64,000 nucleotides of DNA, from contig CM029622.1 in assembly GCA_017311315.1 (NCBI GenBank), positions 18,844,602 to 18,908,601 of the forward strand, read 5' to 3'. Shown one piece after another: positions 1 through 9,890 of this stretch. The stretch's first letter is position 1; each line of letters starts with the position of its first letter. A program made the position numbers and the translations under genes. Under the pieces are notes generated by a model. The model saw only the letters and a program-made list of their open reading frames with translations. It was not told the origin of the DNA and did not search any database. This DNA is from Dendrocalamus latiflorus (Eukaryota; Streptophyta; Magnoliopsida; Poales; Poaceae).

Positions 1-2
1 AA

Positions 3-3000
3 CGGCCCTGCGTAGCGTGGTCCGAGCTTCCCTTTGGGCCGGGGCTCCAACGCCTGTGTTGGTCGATGGAGGAGGCGCAGCCACACCCAGTCTCCCACCG
101 CAAACTCCAAATCACGGTGGTGGTCATCGTAGTAGTGTTTGGCGTACTGCTGCGCTTGGAGGAGACGCTCGCGGACCATCGCGAGAAAGTCATCACGATT
201 GCGCAGGAGAGCGTCGACTGCATCGGTCCTGGCGGCGCCGGCCTTGTACGGCAGCAGTGGCGATGGAGGTCGGCCGTAGACCACCTGGAACGGAGTGGTG
301 CGTAGCGTGGTGTGGAACGAAGTATTGTAGCAATACTCCGCCCATGGCAGCCAGTCGACCCATGCGCGAGGACGATCACCCGTGACACAGCGGAGGTACA
401 TGGCGATGACCTTGTTGACAACCTCCGATTGACCATCTGTCTGGGGGTGAAAGGCCGTGCTCATACAGAGTTTGACGCCCGCCATTTTGAAGAGGTCGCG
501 CCACATGTGGCCGGTGAAGACCGGGTCGCGATCGCTGACAATGGAGGTGGGGAAACCGTGGAGGCGGACGATTTCATCAAAGAAGGCCCTGGCGACGGAT
601 GTGGCAGAGTATGGGTGACCGAGCGCGATGAAGTGAGCGTACTTGGAGAATCGGTCGACGACGGTGAGGATCACGGACTTCCCGTGTACCTTCGGCAAAC
701 CCTCGATGAAGTCCATCGAGATGTCGGCCCACACCTGGGACGGCACTTCGAGGGGCTGCAAGAGGCCAGCCGGCTGTAGTGTCTCTGTCTTGTTGCGCTG
801 GCAGGTGAGGCAGGAGCGGACGTAGTCCCGCACAAGCGTCCTGTCGCCGGGAATGTAAAAATCCGCCCGCAGTCGTTGTAGTGTCTTCTGGATGCCCTCG
901 TGGCTGGCCGCATGGGCCAGGGAAAGCACCTGGGTGCGCAGATCGTGACGCGCTGGCACGAAGATGCGTGAGCCGTGTAGTAGGAAGACGTCTGCCGTTC
1001 GCCAAGGTTCCGCAATGGCGCCGTCTTGGAGCTGCTGGCGGAGGTGGCCTGCCTCCTCATCGGTGGCCGTTGCCTCTCGGATCTCGTCGAAGAGGTGAAA
1101 TGAAGGTCCCGAGATGGCATGGAGTGCGGCTGCGTCAGAGTCGCGGCGCGAGAGGGCGTCCGCCACCTTGTTGAAGCGCCCGGGACGGTATTCCACCGTA
1201 AAGTCGAAGTCGAACAGCTTGCTGATCCACTGATGCTGCGGAATTGTCGAGAGGCGCTGGTCTAGAAAAAACTTGAGGCTGAAGTGGTCGGTGCGAATGA
1301 GGAAGCGGCGTCCCCATAGGTATGGCCGCCAGTGTCGAACGGCCTGCACGAGGCCGATAAGCTCCCGCTCGTAGGCCGCCAGCTTGAGATGGCGGGCAGC
1401 AAACGGCCTGCTGAAGAACGCAAGGGCGCCGGCGTCTTGGTGAAGGACAGCGCCAAAACCGGCGCCCGATGCGTCGCAGTCGACGATGAACAGCTGGTCG
1501 AAGACAGGCATCTGCAGCACCGGTCCTGTTGTCAGTGCTGTCTTCAACGACTGGAATGCTGCCGCGGCTTCGTCTGTCCAGGCAAAGGCGTCCTTACGTA
1601 GAAGCTTTGTTAGCGGTGCCGCGATTGTGCCAAAGTCCCGGATGAACTTCCGATAGTACCCAGCGAGGCCCAAGAAGCCGCGCAGTCCCCGAGCCGAGCG
1701 GGGCACCGGCCAGGAGGCGACGGCGGCCACTTTGTCGCTGTCCATGGCGACGCCGTCGGTGGAGATGACGTGGCCGAGGTAAGCGACCGAAGACGCCCCG
1801 AAGGAGCACTTGGATCTCTTAAGGTGCAAGGAGTGGGCGCGAAGCGCGTCGAAGACGAGGCGGACATGCTGCAAATGCTCAGACCACCAAGAGCTGTAGA
1901 TGAGTATGTCATCGAAGAACACGAGCACGAACCGACAGAGGAAGGGCCGGAGGACGTCGTTCATGAGGGCCTGGAATGTTGCTGGCGCGTTGGACAAGCC
2001 GAAGGGCATGACGAGGAACTCGAAGTGACCGTGGTGGGTGCGGAAGGCCGTCTTCTCGATGTCCTCCGGATGCATGCGCACCTGGTGGTAGCCGGAACGG
2101 AGGTCCAGCTTGGTGAAGTACCGAGCGCCATGGAGCTCATCGAGGAGCTCCTCAACCACCGGGATCGGGAACTTGTCCTTGGATGTCTTGTCATTTAGCG
2201 CACGGTAGTCGATGCAGAACCGCCAAGAGTCATCCGCCTTCTTGACCAAGAGTACAGGCGCGGAGAACGGGGAAGTGCTTGGCCGGATGATGCCCTGCCC
2301 CATCATGGCGGCACACTGGCGTTCCAGCTCGTCCTTCTGCAGCTGTGGATAGCGGTAGGGGCGGACGGCCACTGGTGCGGTGCCCGGCAGCAAGTGGATG
2401 CGGTGGTCGTAAGGTCGTGCCGGTGGAAGACCCCTTGGATCCTCGAAGACCATGCTGTATTGGTGCAGAAGGTGATCCAAGAGGGGTTGCGGCGGCGCCC
2501 CTGTGATGGCGCGAAGGGCCGGCTGTGGGATGTCATCGCGGGGGGAGCCAAGGCCCTTCCAGAACACTCGCCTGTCGCCCCTCCAAAATGCCATGCAGAG
2601 GTCCTCGAAATCCCAAAGAATGGGTCCCAGGGTTCGGAGAAAGTCAACACCGAGGACGAGGTCGAAGCCGCCCAGGTCGATGCCGTAGCAGCTGATGGCG
2701 AAGTCCTCGGGCCCGATACTCATGGCGACGTTGCGAGCCACGCCCTTGCAAGGGACCCGGTCACCATTGGCCACTGCCACGCGCATATTGGCGCTGTCCG
2801 ATGTCTCCAGGTGGAGTTGGCGCAGGGCCTCGGTGTTGATGAAATTGTGGGTGGAGCCGGAGTCAAGCAACGCCAGAAGCTGGTGGCCGTGGATATTGAC
2901 GTGGAGGTGCATGGTGTCCTCCGTGCGTATGCCGGCGATCGCATGAAGGGATACCACCGGCAAGTCAGACGTGGCCTCGTCCATTGCCGCACCATCCGAG

Positions 3001-4151
3001 TCGTCAGCCGTCTCGTCGTCCAGATAATCGGACACCTCAATGAAAAACAACCGCTGGCACTTGTGGCCGCGGACGTACTGCTCATCGCAGTTGTAGCAGA
3101 GTCCCAGCCGGCGTCGGTCGGCCAACTCGGCCGGGGAGAGGCGGCGGAACGGTCGCGGCGTTGCCGGCAATGCTGCGCCCGCAGGCGAAGTTGACGGCAT
3201 TAGGGCTGGTGCGGCCGAGGGTGTAGTGGCAGCCCGCTGCGACGTAGGAAGGGCCGGCGGTGGACGCTGGAGTGGGCGGGGCGGCCGTTGCAGCGATGCT
3301 GGTGGTGTCGTCTCGGCGCGGCGCTCATATGCCCGCGCAAGGTGCATTGCCGTCTGCAGATCACGGGGCTCACGCAGTTCGACGTCGATCTTGATATGTT
3401 CAGGGAGGCCGCCGGTGAACAGCTCCACCTTCTGGCTTGGCGTTAATTGCGGCGTGTGACATAGAAGCGCATTGAAGCGCTCTTGATAGTCCTGGACGGT
3501 GGATAAGAAAGGCAGCCGGGCAAGCTCCGCCAGGCGATTGGCGCGTATTGGCGGCCCGAAGCGGAGGTGGCATAACTCCTTGAAGCGCTCCCAGGAGGGC
3601 ATGCCCTCGTCCTGCTCCAAGGCATAGTACCATGTCTGGGCGGCGCCCGTGAGATGGTACGAGGCGAGCCACACGCGATCCGAGGCCATGGTGCGCTGTC
3701 CACGGAAGAATTGTTCGCACCGATTGAGCCAATTGAGAGGATCCTCCTTGCCGTCGAAGGTGGGAAAGTCAAGTTTATGGAAGCGGGGGGCGCCTAGGCC
3801 AGAGCCGGTCCCGCCGGATCCTATTTCTGACCCGGACGGGAAGGGTGACCGCATGGGAGGCTGCGGTCCATCGGGGATCGGGGGAATCGGCGACGGCGAG
3901 TGGGGGAATTGGATGTGGTGGATGGGAATCGGCAGCGTGGTGGCGGCGGAAAGGGTGGGTGGGGTACTGGCGGAGGCGGCGGCGGTGGTGGATGCTGACG
4001 GCGGTGGTGGTGGCGGCCGGGACTCCAGGGCTTCCAGGCGCGCGGAGATCGCCGCCATCTGCTGGGTGAGCTCGGTCAGCGCCTTGGCGACGGGATCAAC
4101 CGGCGGCGGCGGTGTCCCCTTCGGCTGCTTGCCGCCTTCCTCGCCTGGCAT
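3..4151 (-). CDS. Ty3/gypsy gag-pol polyprotein (3' end beyond window)
   Basis: One uninterrupted frame of about 1,383 codons starts at the ATG at 4151, 63 bases after the primer-binding site, and shows no stop before the left edge. Approximate landmarks: a proline-rich N-terminus; gag capsid region from residue 120; a zinc-knuckle-like motif near residue 350 (CYNC followed by GHKC, wider than the usual spacing); protease LLDSGSTHNF near 428; reverse transcriptase FFDDILIYS near 744; RNase H with DCDASGAGFG; an integrase His2Cys2 zinc finger from about 1080; and integrase catalytic segments VSDRDPVF near 1208 and FHPQTDGQSE near 1240. The product would copy element RNA and insert the DNA. No broken residue is visible in the part seen, so this is a young copy. 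Confidence 0.92.
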   Translation of the reverse strand, partial: MPGEEGGKQPKGTPPPPVDPVAKALTELTQQMAAISARLEALESRPPPPPPSASTTAAASASTPPTLSAATTLPIPIHHIQFPHSPSPIPPIPDGPQPPMRSPFPSGSEIGSGGTGSGLGAPRFHKLDFPTFDGKEDPLNWLNRCEQFFRGQRTMASDRVWLASYHLTGAAQTWYYALEQDEGMPSWERFKELCHLRFGPPIRANRLAELARLPFLSTVQDYQERFNALLCHTPQLTPSQKVELFTGGLPEHIKIDVELREPRDLQTAMHLARAYERRAETTPPASLQRPPRPLQRPPPALPTSQRAATTPSAAPALMPSTSPAGAALPATPRPFRRLSPAELADRRRLGLCYNCDEQYVRGHKCQRLFFIEVSDYLDDETADDSDGAAMDEATSDLPVVSLHAIAGIRTEDTMHLHVNIHGHQLLALLDSGSTHNFINTEALRQLHLETSDSANMRVAVANGDRVPCKGVARNVAMSIGPEDFAISCYGIDLGGFDLVLGVDFLRTLGPILWDFEDLCMAFWRGDRRVFWKGLGSPRDDIPQPALRAITGAPPQPLLDHLLHQYSMVFEDPRGLPPARPYDHRIHLLPGTAPVAVRPYRYPQLQKDELERQCAAMMGQGIIRPSTSPFSAPVLLVKKADDSWRFCIDYRALNDKTSKDKFPIPVVEELLDELHGARYFTKLDLRSGYHQVRMHPEDIEKTAFRTHHGHFEFLVMPFGLSNAPATFQALMNDVLRPFLCRFVLVFFDDILIYSSWWSEHLQHVRLVFDALRAHSLHLKRSKCSFGASSVAYLGHVISTDGVAMDSDKVAAVASWPVPRSARGLRGFLGLAGYYRKFIRDFGTIAAPLTKLLRKDAFAWTDEAAAAFQSLKTALTTGPVLQMPVFDQLFIVDCDASGAGFGAVLHQDAGALAFFSRPFAARHLKLAAYERELIGLVQAVRHWRPYLWGRRFLIRTDHFSLKFFLDQRLSTIPQHQWISKLFDFDFTVEYRPGRFNKVADALSRRDSDAAALHAISGPSFHLFDEIREATATDEEAGHLRQQLQDGAIAEPWRTADVFLLHGSRIFVPARHDLRTQVLSLAHAASHEGIQKTLQRLRADFYIPGDRTLVRDYVRSCLTCQRNKTETLQPAGLLQPLEVPSQVWADISMDFIEGLPKVHGKSVILTVVDRFSKYAHFIALGHPYSATSVARAFFDEIVRLHGFPTSIVSDRDPVFTGHMWRDLFKMAGVKLCMSTAFHPQTDGQSEVVNKVIAMYLRCVTGDRPRAWVDWLPWAEYCYNTSFHTTLRTTPFQVVYGRPPSPLLPYKAGAARTDAVDALLRNRDDFLAMVRERLLQAQQYAKHYYDDHHRDLEFAVGDWVWLRLLHRPTQALEPRPKGKLGPRYAGP

Positions 4152-4213
4152 CGTGAGATCGGCCGGCGGCGGCGGTGTCTCCGTCGGCTGCTTGCTGCCT
4201 TCCTCGCCTGGCT

Positions 4214-4225
4214 GCTCTGATACCA
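4214..4225 (-). promoter_or_regulatory. tRNA-iMet primer-binding site of the gypsy element
   Basis: The minus strand reads TGGTATCAGAGC, the standard plant initiator-tRNA primer site, just inside the LTR. It fixes the orientation of the element. Confidence 0.9.
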
Positions 4226-4228
4226 AAT

Positions 4229-4621
4229 TGGAAGAGCCCAGGGTGAAGCGGAGACTTCGGAGGGGGTAGCGATGGGCGACGCCCTGGCGGCGGGGCTGCA
4301 GCCCTAGGCGGCGTGAGGGCGCCGTGAAGATCAAGCAGAGGACGCGCGGAAATAGATGGAGACGACTCCAGGTGAGCCCTGCAACAATTGTTGCCTTGCT
4401 TCCTTAATTCAATTACAGCTTGAGGATATTTATCCCCCTCTTTAACAAACCGATCTGGATTCTAATTGCTTATGGATAGAAATAGGAGATAACCTGATTT
4501 GGAATAGAACTAGGAGATAGATCTATTAAAGATAAATTGATGGACCCATGCCCCCTAATGACCGGCCGGTGTATCTCCCTGCGCACGCTTCCGACGTGCG
4601 TACGTGATGCCGGTCATAACA
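4229..4621 (-). repeat. 5' LTR of the gypsy element
   Basis: This 393-bp segment begins TGTTATGACC at 4621 and ends in CA at 4229 (minus-strand reading), three bases before the primer-binding site. It should carry the element's promoter. The partner LTR is outside the window, so the length rests on the TG...CA ends and the primer-site position. Confidence 0.75.
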
Positions 4622-4736
4622 AGAGTTCTATGAAAAAGATAAGGATTTGTTGAGTCCTAAGCATCCTCATGATGTTCAAAAACTAAAAATACAGTATATA
4701 TGTAGTGTTAAGTGTTGAAAGAAGTTGCCTAGTCAC

Positions 4737-6390
4737 CTCCATGCTCCCTTCTTGTAGAATTGACAATAATGCCATCCATGGTTCGAGTTGTGCACTGAAG
4801 TACGACCTGAAAAATGATTAGAATAAGCAAAGATTTTACCAACTAAAGGTCCCCCTGTCCCCTACAATTAAAGAAACCAGGGATTGTCCAATGAAAGGTT
4901 GAGACAGCCATTATGAGGGCCAGACAACAATGCAGTCATCAAGAGAGTAAAATCACTGTAGTACCATCACAGAATCCTGTATACTGTATAAATATTCTGA
5001 CAGAGGAGTTCTTTTTTTACCATCAGGATAAGTTTTATCAATGAGCATTTATAGGACATAATGGCACAGGACTTTATATGGATTAGCTTGAGTGCTCAAC
5101 ATCACCTAAAAACTTGAGCCCAGAAATGGGATCTCCTTTTCAAGGAATTGATGTATATTGCACAAATTATTGGATGATGCAGTCAATCAACTAAAATTAA
5201 AGTTCCAAACTTCTTAATCCTTCAACATTACAAGTGCACCAGTCGGAAAGAACTACCTTACCAGTATAAAAAACATCTCATGTTTACGTTATCCTTCCAG
5301 CATCCACATTAAAAAAAAGCAAAACAACAATCTAGACAGTGCCCGTTTCCAGAAACAACAACACAGTTGCAGTGTAGTCACTATGATAGTCTACCAGCAT
5401 ACTTATGAAATGAGAAACTTATGCATGTAGTTGCTTTAAATTGACCATTATAGTAAATGGATATATTATGCATGCAATGCATTGCCGTTTTCTATTGAAA
5501 CAAGTGCAATTTTTGCTTGGAAGCAGTCACTTAGAATCTCAAACATGTCAGAGAGGTGTAAAAAAGTAAGCAGATGAGCATCAAGGAAAAACATTTCCTG
5601 ACAGGCTTTGTATAGGAAAATATGCCATTTTCCACCACCTTTTTTTCCACGAAATTTTCCACCAACTTTTTGCCATATGCTTTCCTCAAATGTGAAATTA
5701 GAGATGGTTCTCACTGGGAAATCCATAAAGTTGTAAACCCAACCCAGAATACCCGGTGGCAATCAAACTTGCAGCCTCAACAAACAGGCTCAAGCCATCA
5801 CATGATTCCGATGCGATGTTTACTAGACACTCCCCTTTTAATCGAATTTACTTAACGTTTTCATTAATTGTTCATAAGTTTGACTAACAGTAGCAGTCAA
5901 ACTCTTAGCGTAGCAAACCCGGAAACTTCAAGGGGTGTAAAGTGGTAAAAGTTTGATGCCGGGCGCCCTATATCACAGCATTCTGCAGCAAATAACGTTT
6001 TGGAACGAAGAACAAAAAAAACTGGCGTTCCGACCTGATCTCCCTCCGCAGGGGTCGCGTCGCCGCTCCCTGACCGGATAACCGCCTTCATCAAACTCCC
6101 CGGAGTAAGCTTCTTCCTCCTGCGGAACAAGCATGGCGTGAGTACAACCGCTCCGCGATTCTACCCCCGCAAAAAACCCCCCAAAAAAATTCTAAAACCG
6201 TCAACCAAAAATTGGAGATGATTTCGCACAACAGGCCTACGCCAACAAATTCTCCGCGTCGATTCCTGGTTTCTAGGCGTCGGAATTGCGGGGGGAACAG
6301 GGACAGGGCTGACCTCTTTTCGGCCTCCTCCTCGGCGGGCGACTTCTTCGCGGGAGCCGGCGGGAGGCCGCCGGCGTCGTCGTGGGACAT
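4737..6390 (-). CDS. PAS1: PASTICCINO1-type FKBP, first three exons (interrupted or truncated)
   Basis: Three exons join in phase on the minus strand: 6390-6314, 6119-6035 and 4806-4737, each with GT and AG borders. Exon 1 encodes an acidic start (MSHDDAGGLPPAP...). Exon 2 encodes RRKKLTPGSLMKAVIRSGSG and ends at GDQ. Exon 3 encodes VVLQCTTRTMDGIIVNSTRR. This is the start of the first FKBP domain of plant PAS1, an FKBP-type prolyl isomerase with TPR repeats that acts in cell division and very-long-chain fatty-acid metabolism; this is a family match from memory. Exon 3 ends in phase 1, and the next FKBP strands are not found before the gypsy LTR at 4621. The gene either continues left of the window with the retroelement in its intron 3, or is truncated. 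An in-frame ATG at 6540 would add 50 residues; 6390 fits the family better. Confidence 0.8.
4807..6034 (-). other. Intron 2 of the PAS1-type gene
   Basis: This 1.2-kb AT-rich intron has a GT donor at 6034-6033 and an AG acceptor at 4808-4807. A 98-codon open stretch on the minus strand (5466-5762) lies wholly inside it and has no recognisable product, so I treat it as intronic. Confidence 0.7.
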
Positions 6391-7862
6391 GGCCGAAGCT
6401 TCCGGAACAGATGCTCTCGCCCGCCGCGTCGAGATGAGGGGCGGAGAGGAGGGGACCGATCGATCTCTTCCCCAATCGCGCGTGCGCCTTAATGGCGGAG
6501 TTGGAGGAGCAGTTGCGGTAGCAGCAGGAGCGCTGCTCACCTAGACTAGATTCTCAGGGCCCGGTTTCGAAACATCGGGCTAGAGATTTTCGACATTTCT
6601 ATATTAACTTTTTTTAAAATAAAATACTTTTTTAAAGCAGTATCTATAAGTTAATTGTAGTATATATTATCACGATTTTATTTATATCAACTAAAACTAT
6701 ACGTGAATTTCTGTTACTCCATACTCTCTCATAAACAGCTCAAAAGTCATAAGCCGAAACAACAAACCATAGGTCGAAGCCAAAAAGAATAGCTCCATAT
6801 CTGTTTTTGGTTTTTAGAAACTAGATTTTAAATGGAGAAACTTCTTAGTGTGGTTTCTATAAGTCATTTATAGGAGTCACTACAGAGTCATTTTAAACAA
6901 AGTACCTTCTCAACGCTAGCGTTCTTTACTTTCTCAATCTCTCTCATATTTAGTCAAACAAATCATAACCAGAAGATACAGTATTTTGGAACAAACGGGT
7001 CGTACGTCTAGAGCAGCAGGTGACTCACCACGGTCAACGCTCGGCTCTCGACCTGTTTCCCTATCGGCTTATTTTTAAATGAGCCAAAGCCCATTCATAG
7101 TTAGCCCAACAAGACCGGCCCAACACGAATACCCCACTCCCTCCCCCTCTTGTCGGTCAGACGGGCACACCCACCCACTGTTTCATTCTCCTCTCCCCTT
7201 GCTCCCTCGGAAGCCGCAGCTGCCCCAAACCCACCTCTCCTCCAACCCTTACTGGGCTGCTCCCACCCGCCCCAGTGCGCTCTCGAAGGCCTCTGTCGGT
7301 GTAGTCGGTCACCGTCCGTGGCGCATCGGACTCGTGCCGCCATGGTGACCTGTAAGCCCACTTACTTAACTCTTCCCTATTTCTTTGTATTAGTTTGTGT
7401 GAGCTGTAGTGGTTGGTGCGGCCTTTCTGCGTAGCATACAGAGTCATCGTCCCCTTGTATGTCATGTCTGTGTTTGCATTTTTGCAATCGCAAGATACAC
7501 TCAATTGTTGTGGTTGTCGATTAGCATTATTTTGGAGGGGTTAATGTTTGGACTCTCAAGCCAAGTGGGCTTTATTAGGCATCTGTCCCGAGATTAACTA
7601 CGACTAGGATTGAGGTTTGCTTGTCATTTACTCTTTAGACAAGTTATGTATTTTTTATATGGTGCTACTTTGTTTATAAGAAAAGAATCACAGCACCGAT
7701 AAGGTGTTTTGCGTCTAAAGAAGGTGTTTTTTGTCATTGCAAATGGTCAATGATCAGTGCGGTTTGGGACTGGAGTTGGTTCCAAATTTACAATTATAAG
7801 TTTGTTTGTCTAAGCATATCTTGTTTGCACACTTATAAGAGCAACTTGGAAATCTGATGCTC
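6391..7862. other. Intergenic region with PAS1 5' leader and a possible leader exon at 7.08-7.35 kb
   Basis: 6391-6545 is the GC-rich 5' leader of the PAS1-type gene (minus). 6546-7040 is AT-rich and shows nothing recognisable. 7080-7350 is a pyrimidine- and C-rich stretch resembling a grass 5' leader. It ends with an ATG in good context (GCCGCCATGG at 7336-7345) and a GTAAG donor at about 7350, which hints at the first exon of a plus-strand gene. No downstream coding exon is recognised, so no gene is called. Confidence 0.4.
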
Positions 7863-7871
7863 AATTTATAG

Positions 7872-8244
7872 GAATTTTGGACGTTTTTAACGTTGCTACC
7901 CGAAAATACCAAAAATGACGCTGAGGAGAACAAAATTCCAATTCTAGCACCCTGTTGACCGCACCACTTAACGGGAGTGTGACACATGTCAATGGTGCGG
8001 TCGGGGACCGCACCACACCGGAGTGGTGCGCTCCCCGACCGCACCACATGGTCACATCAGAGTGAGTGGTGCGGTCGGGGACCGCACCACTCAGGTGTGG
8101 TGCGCTCCCCGGCCGCACCATTGGACACGTGTCGCGACGCGGTTAAATGGTGCGGTCAGGTGGGGGCTAGAGTTGGAATTTCGTTTCCGAAGAGGCTATT
8201 TTCGGAATTTCGGGTAGCAACAGTGCTAAAAGCGTCCAAAATTC
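7872..8244. mobile_element. Mutator-like miniature element with about 100-bp inverted arms
   Basis: The two arms (about 7872-7975 and 8140-8244) are imperfect inverted copies beginning GAATTTTGGACG. The element is flanked by a perfect 9-bp direct repeat AATTTATAG (7863-7871 and 8245-8253), the target-duplication length of Mutator-like elements. The middle repeats a near-palindrome built from GGTGCGGTC and GACCGCACC four times, giving small hairpins within the large one. Short open frames across it are artefacts of the repeat. Confidence 0.87.
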
Positions 8245-8402
8245 AATTTATAGTCCCCTCTATCTGGGTAGGCTTACTCTTGCAATACAATGATAGTTTG
8301 AGGGATACAAATTCAAGGTGGACTATAGCCCTGTTCTTTTTTATTGCTGTGGCTGGTGGCTTTTGGCTATGGTTGATAATTTTTGTTTGTACTTTTTAAG
8401 AT

Positions 8403-8557
8403 GGGGATCTTCATCATATACCCTCCCTTTAATTGGGGATTTCAGGATTTACCCTCCCACCTCAATGACATGTGGGGTCATCATAAGTCACTGACACGTG
8501 GGCCAGGAGGGTAAATCCTGAATTTCCATCTATGAGGAGGGTATATGATGAATAATC
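8403..8557. mobile_element. 155-bp miniature inverted-repeat element
   Basis: The inverted arms are about 55 bp each; the left one contains TCATCATATACCCTCC and the right one its complement. An 11-bp direct repeat CTTTTTAAGAT flanks it at 8392-8402 and 8558-8568. A 9-11 bp duplication points to the Mutator superfamily. It is too short to encode anything. Confidence 0.85.
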
Positions 8558-8568
8558 CTTTTTAAGAT

Positions 8569-9493
8569 AGTAGATAGTGACAGACGACAGAGACGCTGAT
8601 GCTGAGACTTGCGGCCGCGCCCTCCCGACTCCCGATCACCCGTGCTTGCTCGGCGCCACGCGCGTCTTCAACCCGGCTCCCTCCGCCGCGCCGCCCTTCT
8701 CCCCCCGTGCTCCGGCTACGTTGGGCCGCGGCGGTGCGCTGCCTCCCGTGACCCGACGCGCGGCGCCTCTAACCCCCCTCCCTCTGCCTGTTAAGCCCTA
8801 GGCCACCGCGATAGCGACACCTCTCCCATCCAACAGGCAAGGAGGGTAAGGGTTCTCTTCCTTTCCTATCCGATTTTGGGTTCATCTCAAAGGATTACGC
8901 CGTACCTTTTCGTTAGATTGCTGTATGAATTGCACTGTTTGGTTCTTGTTGTCGATGGTATTGCAATGTCGGTGGTGCGTGTTGAGTGTCCTTCAGGGGT
9001 GGATAACCGTGGGCTGTGGGCGAGTCAAATAGTGTTTGATGAAATCACGGCATGGCCAGATGAGGAGCAGGGTAAGGATTAACCCATGGTCCCATACTAT
9101 GCGTGAGACCATGTATATTTGTGGTGGTGGTTTACGGAGAGTGCTGATCGTTAGGTGTTCGACGAAATGGGGGTACCAACCGTAGTAACAGCTGTGAGCG
9201 CGGATTGATTCGCTGGAGGAGTTAGTAACCTACTTAGACATTACTGAGAAACTGGAAATCCTGGTTTGTTGTTGATAATCTAACTTTGGTGTTCAATGTG
9301 GATGGTTCTGTGGGATTAGGATTCATCGAGAACTCCTGCGTGGTCTGCTTGCTATTACCTCTAGATTTCATTATGTTTGTTCAATTAAGGAAATCTGCCT
9401 CTCTTTTCTTTCCGTTTCGTTCTGTATCACAACATTTGTGAAGCTTGAGTTACATCTCTTCTCTAAATTTCATAGGTTGTCTGCCAAGTCAGC
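8569..9493 (+). other. Leader region of the STN1-like gene, possible 5'-UTR intron
   Basis: 8577-8850 is GC-rich and leader-like, followed by a GTAAGG donor near 8849. The stretch to 9490 is AT-rich like a plant intron and ends in a CAG directly before ATGGATTC. I infer a non-coding first exon and a long 5'-UTR intron. No other coding sequence is seen. Confidence 0.35.
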
Positions 9494-9890
9494 ATGGATT
9501 CTCTTCATCTTGTCCGACATACTTCACCACCTTCCTTTGTCCGCTGTGGCCGTACAGTTGCTCACGCCGAGCTTATGGGAGTTGTGGTTTCACACGATCG
9601 TAGGGAGAAGTTCCTCTGCTTCCTTGTTGATGATGGCACTGGCTGTGTCCCATGTGTCTGGGACAGTAGATTCTGATCCAACTGCAGAGATGGCATTGAA
9701 AATGTTAGAGGTGGTGAGTCTGGGCACTCTGTTGAGGGTCCAAGGGAGGATTGTCGTGTACCATGGTGCAATGCAGATTGCTGCTAGAGATGTGGTTCTG
9801 GAGAAGGACCCTAATGTGGAGGTGCTACATTGGTTACAATGTGTTCGCATGGCCAAGGAATGTTATGATTTGCCAGCACCTTGTGCTTGA
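9494..9890 (+). pseudogene. STN1: STN1-like CST telomere-complex subunit, frameshifted
   Basis: The start frame (9494-9676) encodes MDSLHLV..., then GVVVSHDRREKFLCFLVDDG and TGCVPCVWDS before a stop. The next frame (about 9670-9890) continues with DPTAEMALKM, EVVSLGTLLRVQGRI, DVVLEKDPNVEVLHW and ECYDLP, and ends at a stop. These blocks match the OB-fold of plant STN1, which works with CTC1 and TEN1 at telomere ends. The reading frame changes by one base near 9665-9680. Two segments also seem missing relative to what I recall of the family: one after MDSLHLV and one after TGCVPCV. With no AG/GT pair placed to bridge the shift, the gene looks inactivated, though a sequencing error could explain part of it. 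Family identification is confident; loss of function is inference. Confidence 0.75.

Larger units (their letters stand above)
1..4621 (-). mobile_element. Ty3/gypsy LTR retrotransposon, 5' part (truncated by window edge)
   Basis: Read on the minus strand, the element starts with an LTR at 4621-4229, then a primer-binding site matching the 3' end of initiator methionine tRNA (4225-4214), then an open gag-pol frame that leaves the window at position 3. The domain order (gag, protease, reverse transcriptase, RNase H, integrase) is that of Ty3/gypsy; copia elements place integrase before reverse transcriptase. The short LTR and the unusual zinc-knuckle spacing suggest a Reina-like chromovirus, which is inference. 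Any chromodomain, the 3' LTR and the second target-site copy would lie left of the window. Confidence 0.93.

Noticed and set aside
577..3194. Many open frames of 100-266 codons on both strands within the left gypsy element
   Set aside because: They overlap the single open gag-pol frame in other phases and show no domain; the GC-rich coding sequence simply leaves shadow frames open.
5466..5762. 98-codon minus-strand frame that looks protein-like
   Set aside because: It lies wholly within intron 2 of the PAS1-type gene, between exons that splice in phase without it.
7754..8399. Open frames on both strands at 7.75-8.4 kb
   Set aside because: They arise from the inverted GGTGCGGTC repeats of the Mutator-like miniature element; the two strands give near-identical nonsense peptides.
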